Position numbers and translations under genes: made by a program
Notes under the pieces: generated by a model
The model's input: only the letters and a program-made list of their open reading frames with translations
The model's database searches: none
Told to the model about the DNA's origin: nothing
Part shown: positions 1 to 8,230 of the stretch, one piece after another
Layout of the letters: every line of letters starts with the position of its first letter
How positions within the stretch are numbered: the stretch's first letter is position 1
DNA from: Microvirga sesbaniae
GTDB taxonomy: Bacteria; Pseudomonadota; Alphaproteobacteria; Rhizobiales; Beijerinckiaceae
Length of the DNA: 41,541 bases
Assembly (NCBI RefSeq): GCF_025460805.1
Contig: NZ_JAMXFJ010000035.1
Location: 1-41,541 of the forward strand
Direction of reading: 5' to 3'

Positions 1-365
1 CAAGCCCGAGTACTGGCAGCGGCACGGTTGTCATGCGTTCGAAGAGTGCGAAAATCCTGACGTCAGCGGATGGGAGCTTCACCTCAAGGGCGTTGTTTCC
101 GTTCGAAGCGGAGCGGCGGGTCGAGTTCTATAAGCTCACCCTCGCCGCGCAGTCACAGGAGGACGCCGTTGCGCATGCGGCGGGCACCATCGAGAACCTG
201 ACCGTCGTGGTCGGTGATGTAGAGATCGAGGTCAACGGCTCCGTTTACAGTCTTCACGCGGACGATTCGATCATTTTCCAGGCCGACGTTCCGCACATCT
301 ACCGGAACCCCGGCCACGTGATGGCGATCATGTACCTGGTGATGTCCTACGTCGAGACGGTTTGA
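1..365 (+). CDS. C-terminal part of an XRE-type regulator with cupin sensor domain (cut by window edge)
   Basis: The reading frame is open from base 3 to the stop at 363-365, so the gene begins outside the window. What is visible is one cupin_2 beta-barrel: TVVMRSKSAK leads into the first strands, followed by ENLTVVVGDVEIEVNG, a DDSIIFQADVPHIYRNPG segment carrying the conserved His, and a terminal strand. This arrangement is typical of the C-terminal half of HTH_3-cupin transcription factors, where an N-terminal helix-turn-helix binds DNA and the cupin senses a small ligand. The HTH is not in the window, so the regulator role is inferred from the match to the downstream half only. An ATG at 33 exists, but the frame continues upstream of it with cupin-like sequence, so it is unlikely to be the start. 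Confidence 0.75.
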   Translation, partial: SPSTGSGTVVMRSKSAKILTSADGSFTSRALFPFEAERRVEFYKLTLAAQSQEDAVAHAAGTIENLTVVVGDVEIEVNGSVYSLHADDSIIFQADVPHIYRNPGHVMAIMYLVMSYVETV

Positions 366-437
366 TCGTTCGATCCTACGCCCCGAGTAGGCGCCGCCGC
401 ACCTTGCGGGCGGCAGCGCCTTTCAGAGAGGGCCTGT

Positions 438-878
438 TCAGGCGCTCTTCTTCATCGGCTTGGTCTGCGCGCCCATGGCCGAGCCCATGCCAACGAGCAT
501 CATGCCGCCGCACATCATCATGCAGGGCATGCCCATTTCCATCATCCTCATCATGTTCTCGCAGCACATCTTGAACATGTCTGCGGACATGCCTTCCATC
601 GGCATCATGGTGCAGGTCATGGAGCCGTCGGCGGCCATGTCGCAGGACATGCGGCACATCATGCCCGGCATCATCCCACCCATCTGCATCGGGGACATCA
701 TGCCACCCATCATCGGCATCATCCCGCCCATCGGCATCTGGGGCATCATGCCTGGCATCATTCCACCCATCATGGGCATTTGCATCTGAGGCGTCATGTT
801 GGGCATCATGCCGCCCATCATCGGCATCATCCCCGGCATCATGTTGCCCATCATGGGCATTGCGGCTGAGCTGGTCAT
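438..878 (-). CDS. Methionine-rich, cysteine-containing repeat protein (putative metal-binding)
   Basis: The protein has 146 residues, of which about 58 are Met (roughly 40%) and seven are Cys. The first half is an irregular repeat of units such as GGMMPGMM and PMMGG. The second half carries the Cys in CRMSC, MTC, CC and PCMMMC contexts and ends in a short Lys-rich tail. The frame is open much further upstream, but the ATG at 876-878 is preceded by a GAGAGACAG ribosome site, and the residues before it look non-coding. No signal peptide is evident, so a cytoplasmic location is inferred. Met- and Cys-rich sequences are known Cu(I) ligands, so copper binding is the natural guess, but nothing nearby is a copper gene. 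The opposite strand is also open over much of the repeat, a by-product of its low complexity. Confidence 0.65.
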   Translation of the reverse strand: MTSSAAMPMMGNMMPGMMPMMGGMMPNMTPQMQMPMMGGMMPGMMPQMPMGGMMPMMGGMMSPMQMGGMMPGMMCRMSCDMAADGSMTCTMMPMEGMSADMFKMCCENMMRMMEMGMPCMMMCGGMMLVGMGSAMGAQTKPMKKSA

Positions 879-1134
879 CTGTCTGTCTCTCGTCTGCTGG
901 TCCGAAGTTCGCCAGCGTTTCCGCTGCGTCGAAGAAAAGGATGAGCCTGGCAGGGTTCCACAGCAACGCATCTCGCTGACAGGGCCGCTTCTTTCCTCCA
1001 ATTTAATGGAGGTCGGGCCAACAGATCGAACAAACCGTCGTTTTATTGGATGCACCTCAGCTTTAGTGGACACCCCCGCGGACCACTCAACCAGCTTGCC
1101 AAACCCAAGTTTGTGCTGATCCTGCCAAAAGCAG

Positions 1135-1719
1135 GTGCCGGAATTAAGTCATGCCGCCGTGGGAGGCTACCGGCGCAGTGCCGGCTGGAGACGGGTGCGC
1201 ACCCCGGATGCTGCGCTTTCCTCCCATAGGCGGAGAACGTTCAGCGTATTGGCCCCAGAACAGAGGAGTTCCTTCAGCTTGGCAAGTTTGTCCCAGTCTG
1301 TTTCGGGGTTGCCGGCCGAAGGGCTCCGCCGTAAGGAGACCGGCGGGCCAATGGAACTCTACCTCGTCTACTCAGCCGGCAATTTCATCCGCTGCGGGCC
1401 GGACGCCCCCTTCCTCCAGATCGGCGAGCGCAAGTACGGCAAGCCCATTCTGGATCGGGCCGTTCGCTACAACACGGACCTGTATGAGGCCTTGAAGATC
1501 AGCCTGACCTCGATGGACTCGACCATGCGCTCGAACATCGGAGTCGCCCTACCCATTAATCTGGCAATCGCCCGGCGCGATGCGTTCGCCTTCGAAGTGC
1601 TCCACCGGATCGAGCCGGGCGAGCCTTACTTCCATGACTTGATCGAGCGCTGGTCGGCTGCCTTACGCGCTGCTCACAAGAGCATTCCGCGTCCACCCTA
1701 TGGACAGGAGCCGCCATGA
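1135..1719 (+). pseudogene. Remnant of an Anbu-type proteasome-related peptidase (intact C-terminal half only)
   Basis: From the ATG at 1351 the frame encodes 122 residues that match the C-terminal half of the bacterial Anbu family (HslV/proteasome-like Ntn hydrolase): LYLVYSAGNFIRCG, FLQIGERKYGKPILDR, a long helix, then SMDSTMRSNIGVALPINL. Anbu proteins are normally about 240-250 residues with a catalytic N-terminal Thr/Ser region. Here the sequence before 1351 keeps only blurred echoes (RTPDAALSSHRRRTFSVLAP and SQSVSG resemble the early DTRTNAG...FRK and TQSVV parts) and lacks an acceptable start and the catalytic N-terminus. An AAGGAG at about 1332 could still allow translation of the C-terminal piece. 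It most likely is an inactive remnant with an internal deletion. Confidence 0.6.
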
Positions 1720-1909
1720 GTGCTGGTTGCTGGTGACAGTCTGCTTCAGCGCTGCTTCCCGAAGCAGATTGTGCTCATCCGCTTGGCTTTGTGCCGAAAC
1801 ATCGATCAAGCCGGCCTGATCCGCCCTGATGTGTCGTCTTGCCGACAGACAAAGCATCTATATTCCTGCCACCATGCAGTCGGCAGGATAGTAGTCATGG
1901 AGGCCGGAG

Positions 1910-2179
1910 GTGAGCGACCAGCCCGAGAGCCATTTGATCATCAGCCGGAGCAGCGCAGGTTCGGCTGCATCTGTTGAGGATCATCCGCTGGTGCGATCGT
2001 TGCGTTCCATTCTGCGGGAGATCGATGATGAGTACGAGCGGGAGCGCGAGAACCTGCGCCGAACTCTGCCCAACAGCAATGTGAAGGATCGAACCCTAAC
2101 GATGCTCAAGGCCAGGCACCTGCAGCGGCGGGAGAACTACGTCAGGGAACTGTCGGCGCTCCTGGACAGCCAAGCATGA
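1910..2179 (+). CDS. Small charged helical protein of unknown function
   Basis: An 89-residue protein starting at GTG 1910, with GGAG at 1899-1902 as ribosome site. It has no upstream in-frame ATG. The first 23 residues are Ser-rich, and the rest is strongly helical and charged (DDEYERERENLRRTL, KARHLQRRENYVREL), suggesting a coiled coil or helical hairpin. It overlaps the following HTH-like gene by ATGA (2176-2179), so the two are probably co-transcribed and translationally coupled. I do not recognise a named family. Similar short proteins are common in Methylobacteriaceae-like genomes, which is a general impression and not a match to a specific family. Confidence 0.6.
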   Translation: MSDQPESHLIISRSSAGSAASVEDHPLVRSLRSILREIDDEYERERENLRRTLPNSNVKDRTLTMLKARHLQRRENYVRELSALLDSQA

Positions 2180-2379
2180 CAGCAACCCTCATCAAAGTGC
2201 CCGATCCGGAAGTCTGCTGGTTTTCCACCATGGAAGCCAATGTGTTGCGGCGGCTCGGCGACGGGGCCGGGGTCGACACGATCGCACGGGAACTTGGCCT
2301 GGCGGCACCTCTCGTTCAGGAATACGTCGGGTCGGTTCTACGAAAAGTGCGTGAGAGAGCTGACCAGCAGCGCTCCTGA
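2176..2379 (+). CDS. Small HTH protein resembling a LuxR/GerE DNA-binding domain
   Basis: A 67-residue protein whose residues about 19-62 (MEANVLRRLGDGAGVDTIAR onward) follow the LuxR/GerE pattern: a helix ending in an acidic/Gly turn, 'TIARELGLAAPLVQEYV' as the helix-turn-helix, then SVLRKVRERA in place of the usual HVxxILRKL. It has no receiver or sensor domain. The start codon overlaps the stop of the preceding gene (ATGA), indicating a two-gene operon. It may act as a stand-alone DNA-binding regulator, possibly with the upstream helical protein as partner. That partnership is inferred from gene order only. Confidence 0.6.
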   Translation: MTATLIKVPDPEVCWFSTMEANVLRRLGDGAGVDTIARELGLAAPLVQEYVGSVLRKVRERADQQRS

Positions 2380-2484
2380 TCGACCGTCTCGTCGATCTCA
2401 TTTCGCCCGGATGGCTTCCAAGCGAGGCAGAGTCGGCATTGGTCAACCGCAGGATGCTTCTCTTTGCCGCGGGCCTCGCGTGAC

Positions 2485-2754
2485 TTACGCGCTCCAGGAA
2501 TGCGGCCCCTGATGGGATGGGCCGTGCCGGTCAATTCGCATTGACGCGGTCACCGTACAGACCCGCTGGCTCTGCTCGTCTCGCACCTCGATGACGACAT
2601 CACTGGTATCGCCCTTCGCCAGACGATTGGTGCCGATCTCAGCCGCTGAGCGGGCCGCCGCCTGCACGGCCGCCTCGAGGCTGTCGAACTCGGCTCCCTC
2701 GTCATCGTGCACGGGCGGCTTTCCACTCTGAACATCAAAATAGTAGCGGGCCAT
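2485..2754 (-). CDS. DUF6894 family protein
   Basis: An 89-residue protein opening with MARYYFDVQSGKPPVHDDEG, then a Glu/Ala-rich helix (SLEAAVQAAARSAAEIG) and a VVIEVRDEQSQRVCTVTASM strand pair. This is the standard layout of DUF6894, a family of short alpha/beta proteins very abundant in Methylobacterium and Microvirga, with no known biochemical role. The start ATG at 2752-2754 follows a GGAAAG site. The C-terminal tail of about 15 residues (HGPSHQGPHSWSA) extends beyond the usual end and is probably disordered. It is transcribed convergently with the two-gene unit ending at 2379. Confidence 0.8.
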   Translation of the reverse strand: MARYYFDVQSGKPPVHDDEGAEFDSLEAAVQAAARSAAEIGTNRLAKGDTSDVVIEVRDEQSQRVCTVTASMRIDRHGPSHQGPHSWSA

Positions 2755-3066
2755 GGCACTCTTTCCTGTTCGCTGGCCCCGGTTTGGTTTTGATCTTCAA
2801 CGGCTGTGCCGGTTGCGCGGCCAAGCGCCCTGGCCGAGGGTGCTGCCTCAAAATCCCTCAGCCAGGGCGTCAGCGGAGAGGAAGCCCTCCAACCACCCCG
2901 GCGCCATTGACCAACGGCACCAGAGCCTCTGTTAGGGCTGATACGCCACGCGCCGGTACACGCATCTTGCCGTAGCCATGGTAAACAATGTGTATGCGAA
3001 GACTGCCACGCCTTTCCCTTGGCCCATGACTTCACGCGCCATTGCATTGAACGTCGGCTGCGACAA

Positions 3067-3081
3067 TTGTGCGCCGCACAA
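3067..3081. promoter_or_regulatory. TTGTGC-N3-GCACAA palindrome, candidate PhaR-type operator
   Basis: The site TTGTGCGCCGCACAA is a perfect 6-3-6 palindrome lying 45 bp before the ATG at 3127. The same palindrome occurs twice at 12700-12747, before the phasin genes. Its TGC-N3-GCA core agrees with what is known for PhaR, the PHB-responsive repressor of phasin genes in alphaproteobacteria. The protein it serves here is unknown. The 372-bp gap 2755-3126 holds nothing else I can support. Confidence 0.5.
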
Positions 3082-3126
3082 ATGGCCTCTTCCCTCGTTG
3101 CCTTGTCAGATGCCGGGGAGAGGGTC

Positions 3127-3405
3127 ATGGGTCACAAGAAAAGCATTCCTGCCGCGTGGGGCCAGCGTCGGACACGCTATGATCCGCCTGGTCTTGATGA
3201 GGCCATCGCGGCGGCACAGGGCCTGACACACCGGGTCGAGAGCCAGATTGCCATTGCGGCACAATTGATCGGCCTGCCGGAAGATGAAGTCCGAGGGCGC
3301 GTGCTGACGGTGCAGGCTCAGACCAGGCCGAGTCGACCGGGGGTTCCCCGAGGACGGCAGCCCAAGATCGTGGTTGTCAAACGGCGCGGTCTCCGCGCCA
3401 CCTGA
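3127..3405 (+). CDS. Small protein of unknown function, paralogue of 8231-8524
   Basis: A 92-residue protein. I chose the ATG at 3127 over upstream in-frame starts because a GGGGAG site sits at the right distance and the paralogue at 8231-8524 begins at the equivalent place (MGHKKSIPAAWG versus MPAPKKKPSG). The shared core runs from YDPPGLDEAIAAAQGLTH through IAIAAQLIGLPEDEVRGRVL, matching FNPPSLEEAIYAAQGLTD and AEIAARLMGLSEAEVRAAIL in the other copy. Both end in a basic tail with GRQP followed by VVVxRR. The core looks helical with an HTH-like 'AAQLIGLPEDEVR' element, and the basic ends fit a nucleic-acid-binding protein. This is inference. A perfect TTGTGC palindrome lies 45 bp upstream. 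Confidence 0.6.
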   Translation: MGHKKSIPAAWGQRRTRYDPPGLDEAIAAAQGLTHRVESQIAIAAQLIGLPEDEVRGRVLTVQAQTRPSRPGVPRGRQPKIVVVKRRGLRAT

Positions 3406-3551
3406 GCCTCCTCGTAACAGACCCGTCATGTCGGTTTGCTATCGCTCAAGACGTTCGAACGAGAGCGCACGCACCGGAAAAGAGCGTACAACAACAAACA
3501 GCCTGCAGGGGAAGCGCCAGAGGGCTCCAGACACATCAGAGGAGCCATGAC

Positions 3552-3776
3552 ATGGTCTTATACACGCTTTGCAAGCTGGCCGCCTTTGGTCGGCTGCCGC
3601 TGCCCCTGGTCATCGGCCGTCATCTGACTTGGATTCGCCATCAGCTTAAGCCCACAGATGAAGAGCGCGATGCGGCGCACCTCGCATCAGCCACAGACCT
3701 GCATGAACTGGAGTTCCGCATCCGGGGACTCGATCGTCCAGACCGGCACAGACGCGGACTGTTTCATCATTTCTGA
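3552..3776 (+). CDS. DUF3563 family small protein
   Basis: A 74-residue protein. The C-terminal half, TDEERDAAHLASATDLHELE followed by FRIRGLDRPD, matches the short DUF3563 family, whose hallmark is an ERDxxYLxxAxDxxDLExRxRxLDR helix. The first 30 residues are hydrophobic/basic (LYTLCKLAAFGRLPLPLVIG) and may contact the membrane. The start at 3552 follows AGAGGAG at about 3537-3543. An ATG at 3547 is in another frame and yields no recognisable product. The family has no known function. Confidence 0.7.
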   Translation: MVLYTLCKLAAFGRLPLPLVIGRHLTWIRHQLKPTDEERDAAHLASATDLHELEFRIRGLDRPDRHRRGLFHHF

Positions 3777-3860
3777 CGCGTTCACCAAATTACTCGACAA
3801 CGAGCCCATCTTGTTACTGCGGGAGCTATGCCAGCGATCCGGTTTGGCGTGGAGAGTGCG

Positions 3861-4031
3861 ATGCAATCTGCCTTCGTGGTTGGTCAGCTTGTCCGCGTCA
3901 GAGGAACTGGACGTCTGTGTGAAGTAGTGCGCGTTCTTCCTGTCACAGAGGATGGCATGCTCCTGTACGTGATCAGAAATGAGCAAGGGGCAAAACTGAT
4001 TACACGACACCATGAACTCCGAAGAGCATAG
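3861..4031 (+). CDS. Short beta-rich protein of unknown function
   Basis: A 56-residue product from the ATG at 3861, which follows GGAGAG at a proper distance. An ATG at 3828 would add 11 residues but has no ribosome site. The sequence VVGQLVRVRGTGRLCEVVRV, then LLYVIRNEQGAKLITRHHEL, reads as a small SH3-like barrel. It resembles a group of short alphaproteobacterial proteins with the layout 'VRF..G..YEVVRxLP...G.LQYRIK......R.V.ESEL'. I have no name for the group. It is convergent with the cyclase gene ending at 4119. Confidence 0.55.
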   Translation: MQSAFVVGQLVRVRGTGRLCEVVRVLPVTEDGMLLYVIRNEQGAKLITRHHELRRA

Positions 4032-4118
4032 GCCGGCATGCGTGGGCAATCGGCAGCCAGGACGCAGATCAGATACCAACTGACTACAGCTCACATCATG
4101 CACTGACAGATGAGATGA

Positions 4119-5300
4119 TCATTCCCTGGTTTCCGAGTCGGGCGACGCCAAAGCGAAAATCATCTGCTCGTTCGGAATACCTTGTAGGACGAAACTGCCG
4201 AGAGGCTGAATTGTGTCAGCAGGAAAGTACGCTGCCATCTCTCGCGAACACACAGCAACCTGTTTCATGCTCTTGGCGACTGCTTCCAATCGGCTGATGA
4301 GGTTGACTGTGGGACCAACTACCGTGAAGTCCAGGCGATCGGCGCTTCCGATATTGCCGTAAGTGACAGGGCCAATGTGCAGACAGCCGACAAAGTGCAG
4401 ATCACTCAGCTGAGCGGCCTTCCTCAGGGCTGCCTCCAAGGCACGGCGTGCGCGAGCACAGGCCTCCTCTCGTCCACCAGCTTCGACAGGAAAGATCGAC
4501 AGCACGCCGTCGCCAATGAACTTCAGAACGTCCCCTCGCGCTGCGCGAACAGCCTCGACGATGACTTCGAGGTACTGATCGAGGCGCTCCAGGAGCTGGT
4601 CGGGCGCCAGTTGCTCCGCAAGCGCCGTGTACCCCCGCAGGTCCGTGAGCAGCACGGCCGCTTCGATCTCCACCTGATCGCCGCGGCGGATGGCACCGGC
4701 TGCGATGCGTCTGGCCGGACCATCGCCGAGGTAAGTCCGGAGCAGGCTCTCGGTTGAACGCCGCATGGCAGCTGGCTCTAACGCTGCGGCCAAGAACGGG
4801 CTGAGCTCCTGAATAAAAGCGACATCCTCCGGGCTGAAGCCACTGACGGCGTCTGTGGTGAATGCGGCCCCTTGCACCGAGCCGTCACCGTAGATGTAGG
4901 GAAGAGCAAGATAGTCGGTACTTCCAGCTGCGGCCAGTTCGAATAACACCGGATGATCCTTGGCCGGGTCCAAGTGCTGCAAGGAGCGCTGAAAGCGGGT
5001 ACGGGTTTTGATCACGTGCTCGAAAGGGCTGCCGGCATAGGAACTCGTCGCCAGCATGCTGCGCGGAACGATGTACTCCTGGGCTTCAGCCCCGCGCACC
5101 CAGATGATTCCCCATGCTCCGATGAGAGGATTGGCCAGCCGCTGTCCGAGCCGCACCCGCCAGAGCGGGATGCCGGCCTGCACCAGCCGCTCGCAGGTCT
5201 GCGCTACGATCTCGACCGGCGTGAGGCTCACGCGAGCAGGGCCAGCCAGCCAGCTCGCAAGATCGAAGACACGGACATCTGGCTTCCGCCGGCTGGGCAT
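4119..5300 (-). CDS. Class III adenylate/guanylate cyclase
   Basis: A 393-residue protein. The C-terminal cyclase homology domain (about 210-385) has the first metal-binding Asp in VLLTDLRGYT (D220), the Lys-Phe-x-Gly-Asp-Gly signature LKFIGDGVLSIF with K260 and the second metal Asp D264, and HIGPVTYGNIGSADRLDFTV followed by VNLISRLEA for purine and transition-state contacts. The purine-specifying Lys and metal residues look intact, so activity is likely, with ATP the probable substrate. Residues 25-180 are a GAF-like sensory region seen often in rhizobial cyclases of this length. No membrane segments or signal peptide are visible, so it is cytosolic. It is a single-gene unit. The Crp/Fnr regulator at 7081 is nearby, but a cAMP link is speculation. 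Confidence 0.9.
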   Translation of the reverse strand: MPSRRKPDVRVFDLASWLAGPARVSLTPVEIVAQTCERLVQAGIPLWRVRLGQRLANPLIGAWGIIWVRGAEAQEYIVPRSMLATSSYAGSPFEHVIKTRTRFQRSLQHLDPAKDHPVLFELAAAGSTDYLALPYIYGDGSVQGAAFTTDAVSGFSPEDVAFIQELSPFLAAALEPAAMRRSTESLLRTYLGDGPARRIAAGAIRRGDQVEIEAAVLLTDLRGYTALAEQLAPDQLLERLDQYLEVIVEAVRAARGDVLKFIGDGVLSIFPVEAGGREEACARARRALEAALRKAAQLSDLHFVGCLHIGPVTYGNIGSADRLDFTVVGPTVNLISRLEAVAKSMKQVAVCSREMAAYFPADTIQPLGSFVLQGIPNEQMIFALASPDSETRE

Positions 5301-5790
5301 GGTCGTCCCTTCAGAACCATCACGGAGATTACCTGCGGTGCGATTTTGCCATCACGAGGACGATCTCTCGTATCCCAGTATTACTCCTCAAAGCAGGAGC
5401 CACTGTCCAGGATTGTCCGAACCGCACTCACCGATGGCCTTGTACAGCCCTGCTTCGGATGATTTCTCAGTATCGCTCCCATGGCACCCTGATACACGCG
5501 GGATATCGTCGGTCGTCCAGCGCCGCCGTTCTGAGCCGCTCAAGATGTCGATTAGAGAGTTGGCTAGTTACAGTTATAACAGTAAACCTACCCCTGAGCC
5601 CCTGCTTAACTTGGCGGCTGGAAGAGAATTGCCACTTATTGGACTATAACCGTCCTAAGCCGATACTGCGGCCCAGAACTGTAGCCCTGCGCCCACGCTT
5701 GCGGAGGTTCCTGTGTTCTGCCGCCGTTTGCCACCCTGCTGGCGCGAGTGCTACCGGGACGGGGAAGGAACACCACGAAGGAGCAGCCGA
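5301..5790. other. Intergenic region, divergent promoters expected
   Basis: About 490 bp between the cyclase (leftward) and the PLP enzyme (rightward). Open frames here have no coding character or recognisable similarity. It must hold both promoters. I could not assign clear -35/-10 boxes. Confidence 0.5.
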
Positions 5791-6999
5791 ATGAATGATC
5801 AGACGTCGGTGAGCCATGATGCAACCCTGACCCTTCATGCCGGAGCGGGGCCTCGGGAGATCGGATTGCCGGCATCGTCCCCTCCAGTGATGGCGACCAG
5901 CTTCTTCACCCATCCAGACGCGGTGGGTTTCTCAGCCAACGATCTGAATGAGGCCGCGCCTCATTTCTACACGCGCTGGAGCAATCCGACCCTCGCGCTG
6001 CTGGAAACTCGCTTGGCTGCACTCGAAGGTGGCGAGGCGGCCCTCAGCTTTACCAGCGGCATGGCGGCAATCAGCGCCCTGTTTCTGGATCGCCTGAGCA
6101 GCGGTGATCACCTGGTTCTGTCCAATGTCTGTTACGCAGGTGTTGCAGAGCTTGCCCATGATATTCTGCCCAAGCACGGCATCGCCGTCACAGCCGTCGA
6201 CGCGTCGAACCTTGAGGCTGTGGCTGCGGCAATGCGGTCAAACACCAAGCTCGTCCACGTTGAGACGCCAGCCAATCCGATCCTCCGCCTGTCCGATATA
6301 GCCGCCATCGCTAAGATCACCCATGCTGGCGGAGCCGAACTCTCGGTCGATGCAACCATCTCCACCCCACTCGGCACCAAGCCGCTGGCGCTTGGCGCCG
6401 ACTATGTGGTGCACTCGCTGACCAAGTATATTGGCGGGCATGGCGACGCCCTCGGAGGCGCCGTGATCGGCCGACAGGAGCAAATCGCCGCCTTACGCAA
6501 GGGTAGCCTCATCCATCTGGGCGGCTCGCTCTCGCCCTTTGCCGCCTGGTTGATCCTACGCGGGCTAGAAACCCTGGCGCCCCGCATGATGATGCACGAA
6601 GTGAACGCCCGCCGGATCGAGGCTTTCCTGGCCGATCACCCCAAGGTGCGGTCGGTATTTTGGCCGGGCTCTCCCCGCCATCCGCAGCATGAATTGGCTC
6701 AGCGCCAGATGCGCAACTTCTCCGGCCTGCTGGCTTTTTCGGCCAAGGAAGAAGGTGGAGCATTGGCCCGCCAGCTCGCCGAGCAGCTGCGGGTGGTCTC
6801 GTATGCGGTTTCACTGGGCAAGACCAAGAGCCTGCTGTTCTACATTCCTACAGACGACGTTCTACGGTCATCGTTCCACTTGGAGGGGGCGGAGGCCCGC
6901 TCCTACCGCGATTGGGCAGGCGACGGGGTGTTCCGCTTCTCGGTCGGGCTGGAAGATCCGGACGACATTATCGCCGATCTGGAGCAGGCGCTCGGATGA
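5791..6999 (+). CDS. PLP-dependent trans-sulfuration enzyme (cystathionine gamma-synthase/beta-lyase family)
   Basis: A 402-residue Cys/Met-metabolism PLP enzyme, normal length for the family. Visible elements: the YTRWSNPT substrate/PLP contact (60-67), the ALSFTSGMAAI phosphate-binding turn, VETPANP (157-163), DATISTP with the Asp that pairs with the pyridine nitrogen, and HSLTKYIGGHGD with the Schiff-base Lys at K212. Members act on cystathionine, O-acyl-homoserine or methionine, and the sequence alone does not tell which. The start at 5791 is supported by AAGGAG at 5779-5784, and the longer upstream frame is not family-like. No methionine or cysteine pathway gene lies next to it. Confidence 0.88.
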   Translation: MNDQTSVSHDATLTLHAGAGPREIGLPASSPPVMATSFFTHPDAVGFSANDLNEAAPHFYTRWSNPTLALLETRLAALEGGEAALSFTSGMAAISALFLDRLSSGDHLVLSNVCYAGVAELAHDILPKHGIAVTAVDASNLEAVAAAMRSNTKLVHVETPANPILRLSDIAAIAKITHAGGAELSVDATISTPLGTKPLALGADYVVHSLTKYIGGHGDALGGAVIGRQEQIAALRKGSLIHLGGSLSPFAAWLILRGLETLAPRMMMHEVNARRIEAFLADHPKVRSVFWPGSPRHPQHELAQRQMRNFSGLLAFSAKEEGGALARQLAEQLRVVSYAVSLGKTKSLLFYIPTDDVLRSSFHLEGAEARSYRDWAGDGVFRFSVGLEDPDDIIADLEQALG

Positions 7000-7080
7000 G
7001 CAAGGCCGCCAAACCTCCTTCCGTTAGCTTAAGTAGGATCCCTAACTTTTCTTCCGGCATCTCTTCGGCTAGCTCGGGGT

Positions 7081-7866
7081 ATGAAAGCTGATAACTCTGT
7101 CCTCGCTCCAGCTCCCAAGGTCAGCCATCGCGCTAATCGCCTTTTGGCGGCCCTGGAGCCGGACGACTTCGCGGCACTGGAGCCGCACCTGGACGGGGTT
7201 TCCCTGCAGCAGGACCAAGTGCTGTACGAGGCGGGGGATCCTCTGAGGCATGCCATCTTTCCTCATGACACGGTGGTGTCGCTGGTGGCCGTGCTGAAGG
7301 ACGGCCGCTCGGCCGAGATGGCGGTCTATGGTCGAGAAGGGGCCCTAGGCCTCGTCAGTGCGATGACAGCCAGCCACTCCTTCGGGCGCTACATCGTGCT
7401 GAATTCCGGCACTGCCTCCCGAATCGAGCTGGAGCGCCTGCACGCGGTGATCGGCCAGCGCCCGAAGGTGCGCCAACTGGTGCTGCGGTTCGCCGAGGCG
7501 ATGATGGCCCGGGTTCTGCAGAACGTCGCCTGCAATGCCGTCCACAGTGTCGAAGCCCGCGCCTGCCGCTGGATCCTGAGCATGCACGACCGGCTCGATC
7601 GGAACACCGTGCCGCTGACGCATGAGTTCCTGGCCGACATGCTGGGCGTGCAGCGCTCCACCGTCAGCAGCATCACCCGATCACTCCAGGAGGCAGGTCT
7701 CATCAAACAAGGCCGTGGTGTCATCACGGTGACCGACCGCGCCAGTCTGGAGCAGACCTCTTGTGAGTGCTACGGCACTGTTCGCAGCAGCTTTGAGCGG
7801 CTGCTCCCTCACACCTATGGGAATACCTCGACCACCAATCGACGTCAGCAGCCGCAATGTTCCTGA
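7081..7866 (+). CDS. Crp/Fnr family transcriptional regulator
   Basis: A 261-residue protein with an N-terminal cyclic-nucleotide-binding-like beta barrel (about 20-135: QQDQVLYEAGDPLRHAIFPH, then GREGALGL) and a C-terminal winged helix (about 155-230) whose recognition helix is LADMLGVQRSTVSSITRSLQ, followed by the wing GLIKQGRGVITVTD. It lacks the Cys cluster of FNR and the clear Arg-Ser phosphate cassette of CRP, which fits the large 'Crp/Fnr, ligand unknown' group of rhizobia. The last 25 residues are a non-conserved tail. It follows the PLP gene by 81 bp on the same strand with its own start, and is probably transcribed on its own. Confidence 0.85.
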   Translation: MKADNSVLAPAPKVSHRANRLLAALEPDDFAALEPHLDGVSLQQDQVLYEAGDPLRHAIFPHDTVVSLVAVLKDGRSAEMAVYGREGALGLVSAMTASHSFGRYIVLNSGTASRIELERLHAVIGQRPKVRQLVLRFAEAMMARVLQNVACNAVHSVEARACRWILSMHDRLDRNTVPLTHEFLADMLGVQRSTVSSITRSLQEAGLIKQGRGVITVTDRASLEQTSCECYGTVRSSFERLLPHTYGNTSTTNRRQQPQCS

Positions 7867-7958
7867 TCCTCGTTCCACGCGCCGGCTGAGCGCACCGGCC
7901 TCGCAGGCGAAATCGGTCGCCCTACCTATGATCCTTGGATACAAGCAGGGAGGGTAGA

Positions 7959-8177
7959 ATGTCCGATCACGTCTACAAGGTCGTTGAACTGGTGGGCTCG
8001 TCGACGAGCAGCATCGAGGATGCAATCCAAACGGCAATCAAGCGTGCCGACCAGACCTTACGCAACCTGAGGTGGTTTGAGGTGGTGCAAACCCGGGGAC
8101 ATGTGGAGAACGGCGAGGTTCACCATTACCAAGTCGTGCTCAAGGCGGGTTTCACGCTGGAAGGTGAACATCCATAA
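7959..8177 (+). CDS. Dodecin, flavin-binding storage protein
   Basis: A 72-residue protein matching the dodecin family end to end: MSDHVYKVVELVGSS, the helix IEDAIQTAIKRADQTLRNL, then WFEVVQTRGHVENGEV and HYQVVLKAGFTLEG. The Trp and Gln positions that sandwich and hydrogen-bond the flavin in bacterial dodecins are present (RWFEV, VVQTRG). Such proteins form hollow dodecamers that store riboflavin or FMN and protect against light-induced damage. The ATG at 7959 has GGGAGG at 7948-7953, so the longer in-frame start 24 bp upstream is not needed. Confidence 0.93.
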   Translation: MSDHVYKVVELVGSSTSSIEDAIQTAIKRADQTLRNLRWFEVVQTRGHVENGEVHHYQVVLKAGFTLEGEHP

Positions 8178-8230
8178 CAGGATACGGCCTCGTGCGACGG
8201 GGCGCGATCAGGCGAAACGAAAGCCTGCCC

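Noticed and set aside
376..966. Long open frame on the minus strand, Asp/His-rich
   Set aside because: It is a frame shadow of the Met-rich gene at 438-878, created by the repeated ATG/CAT codons.
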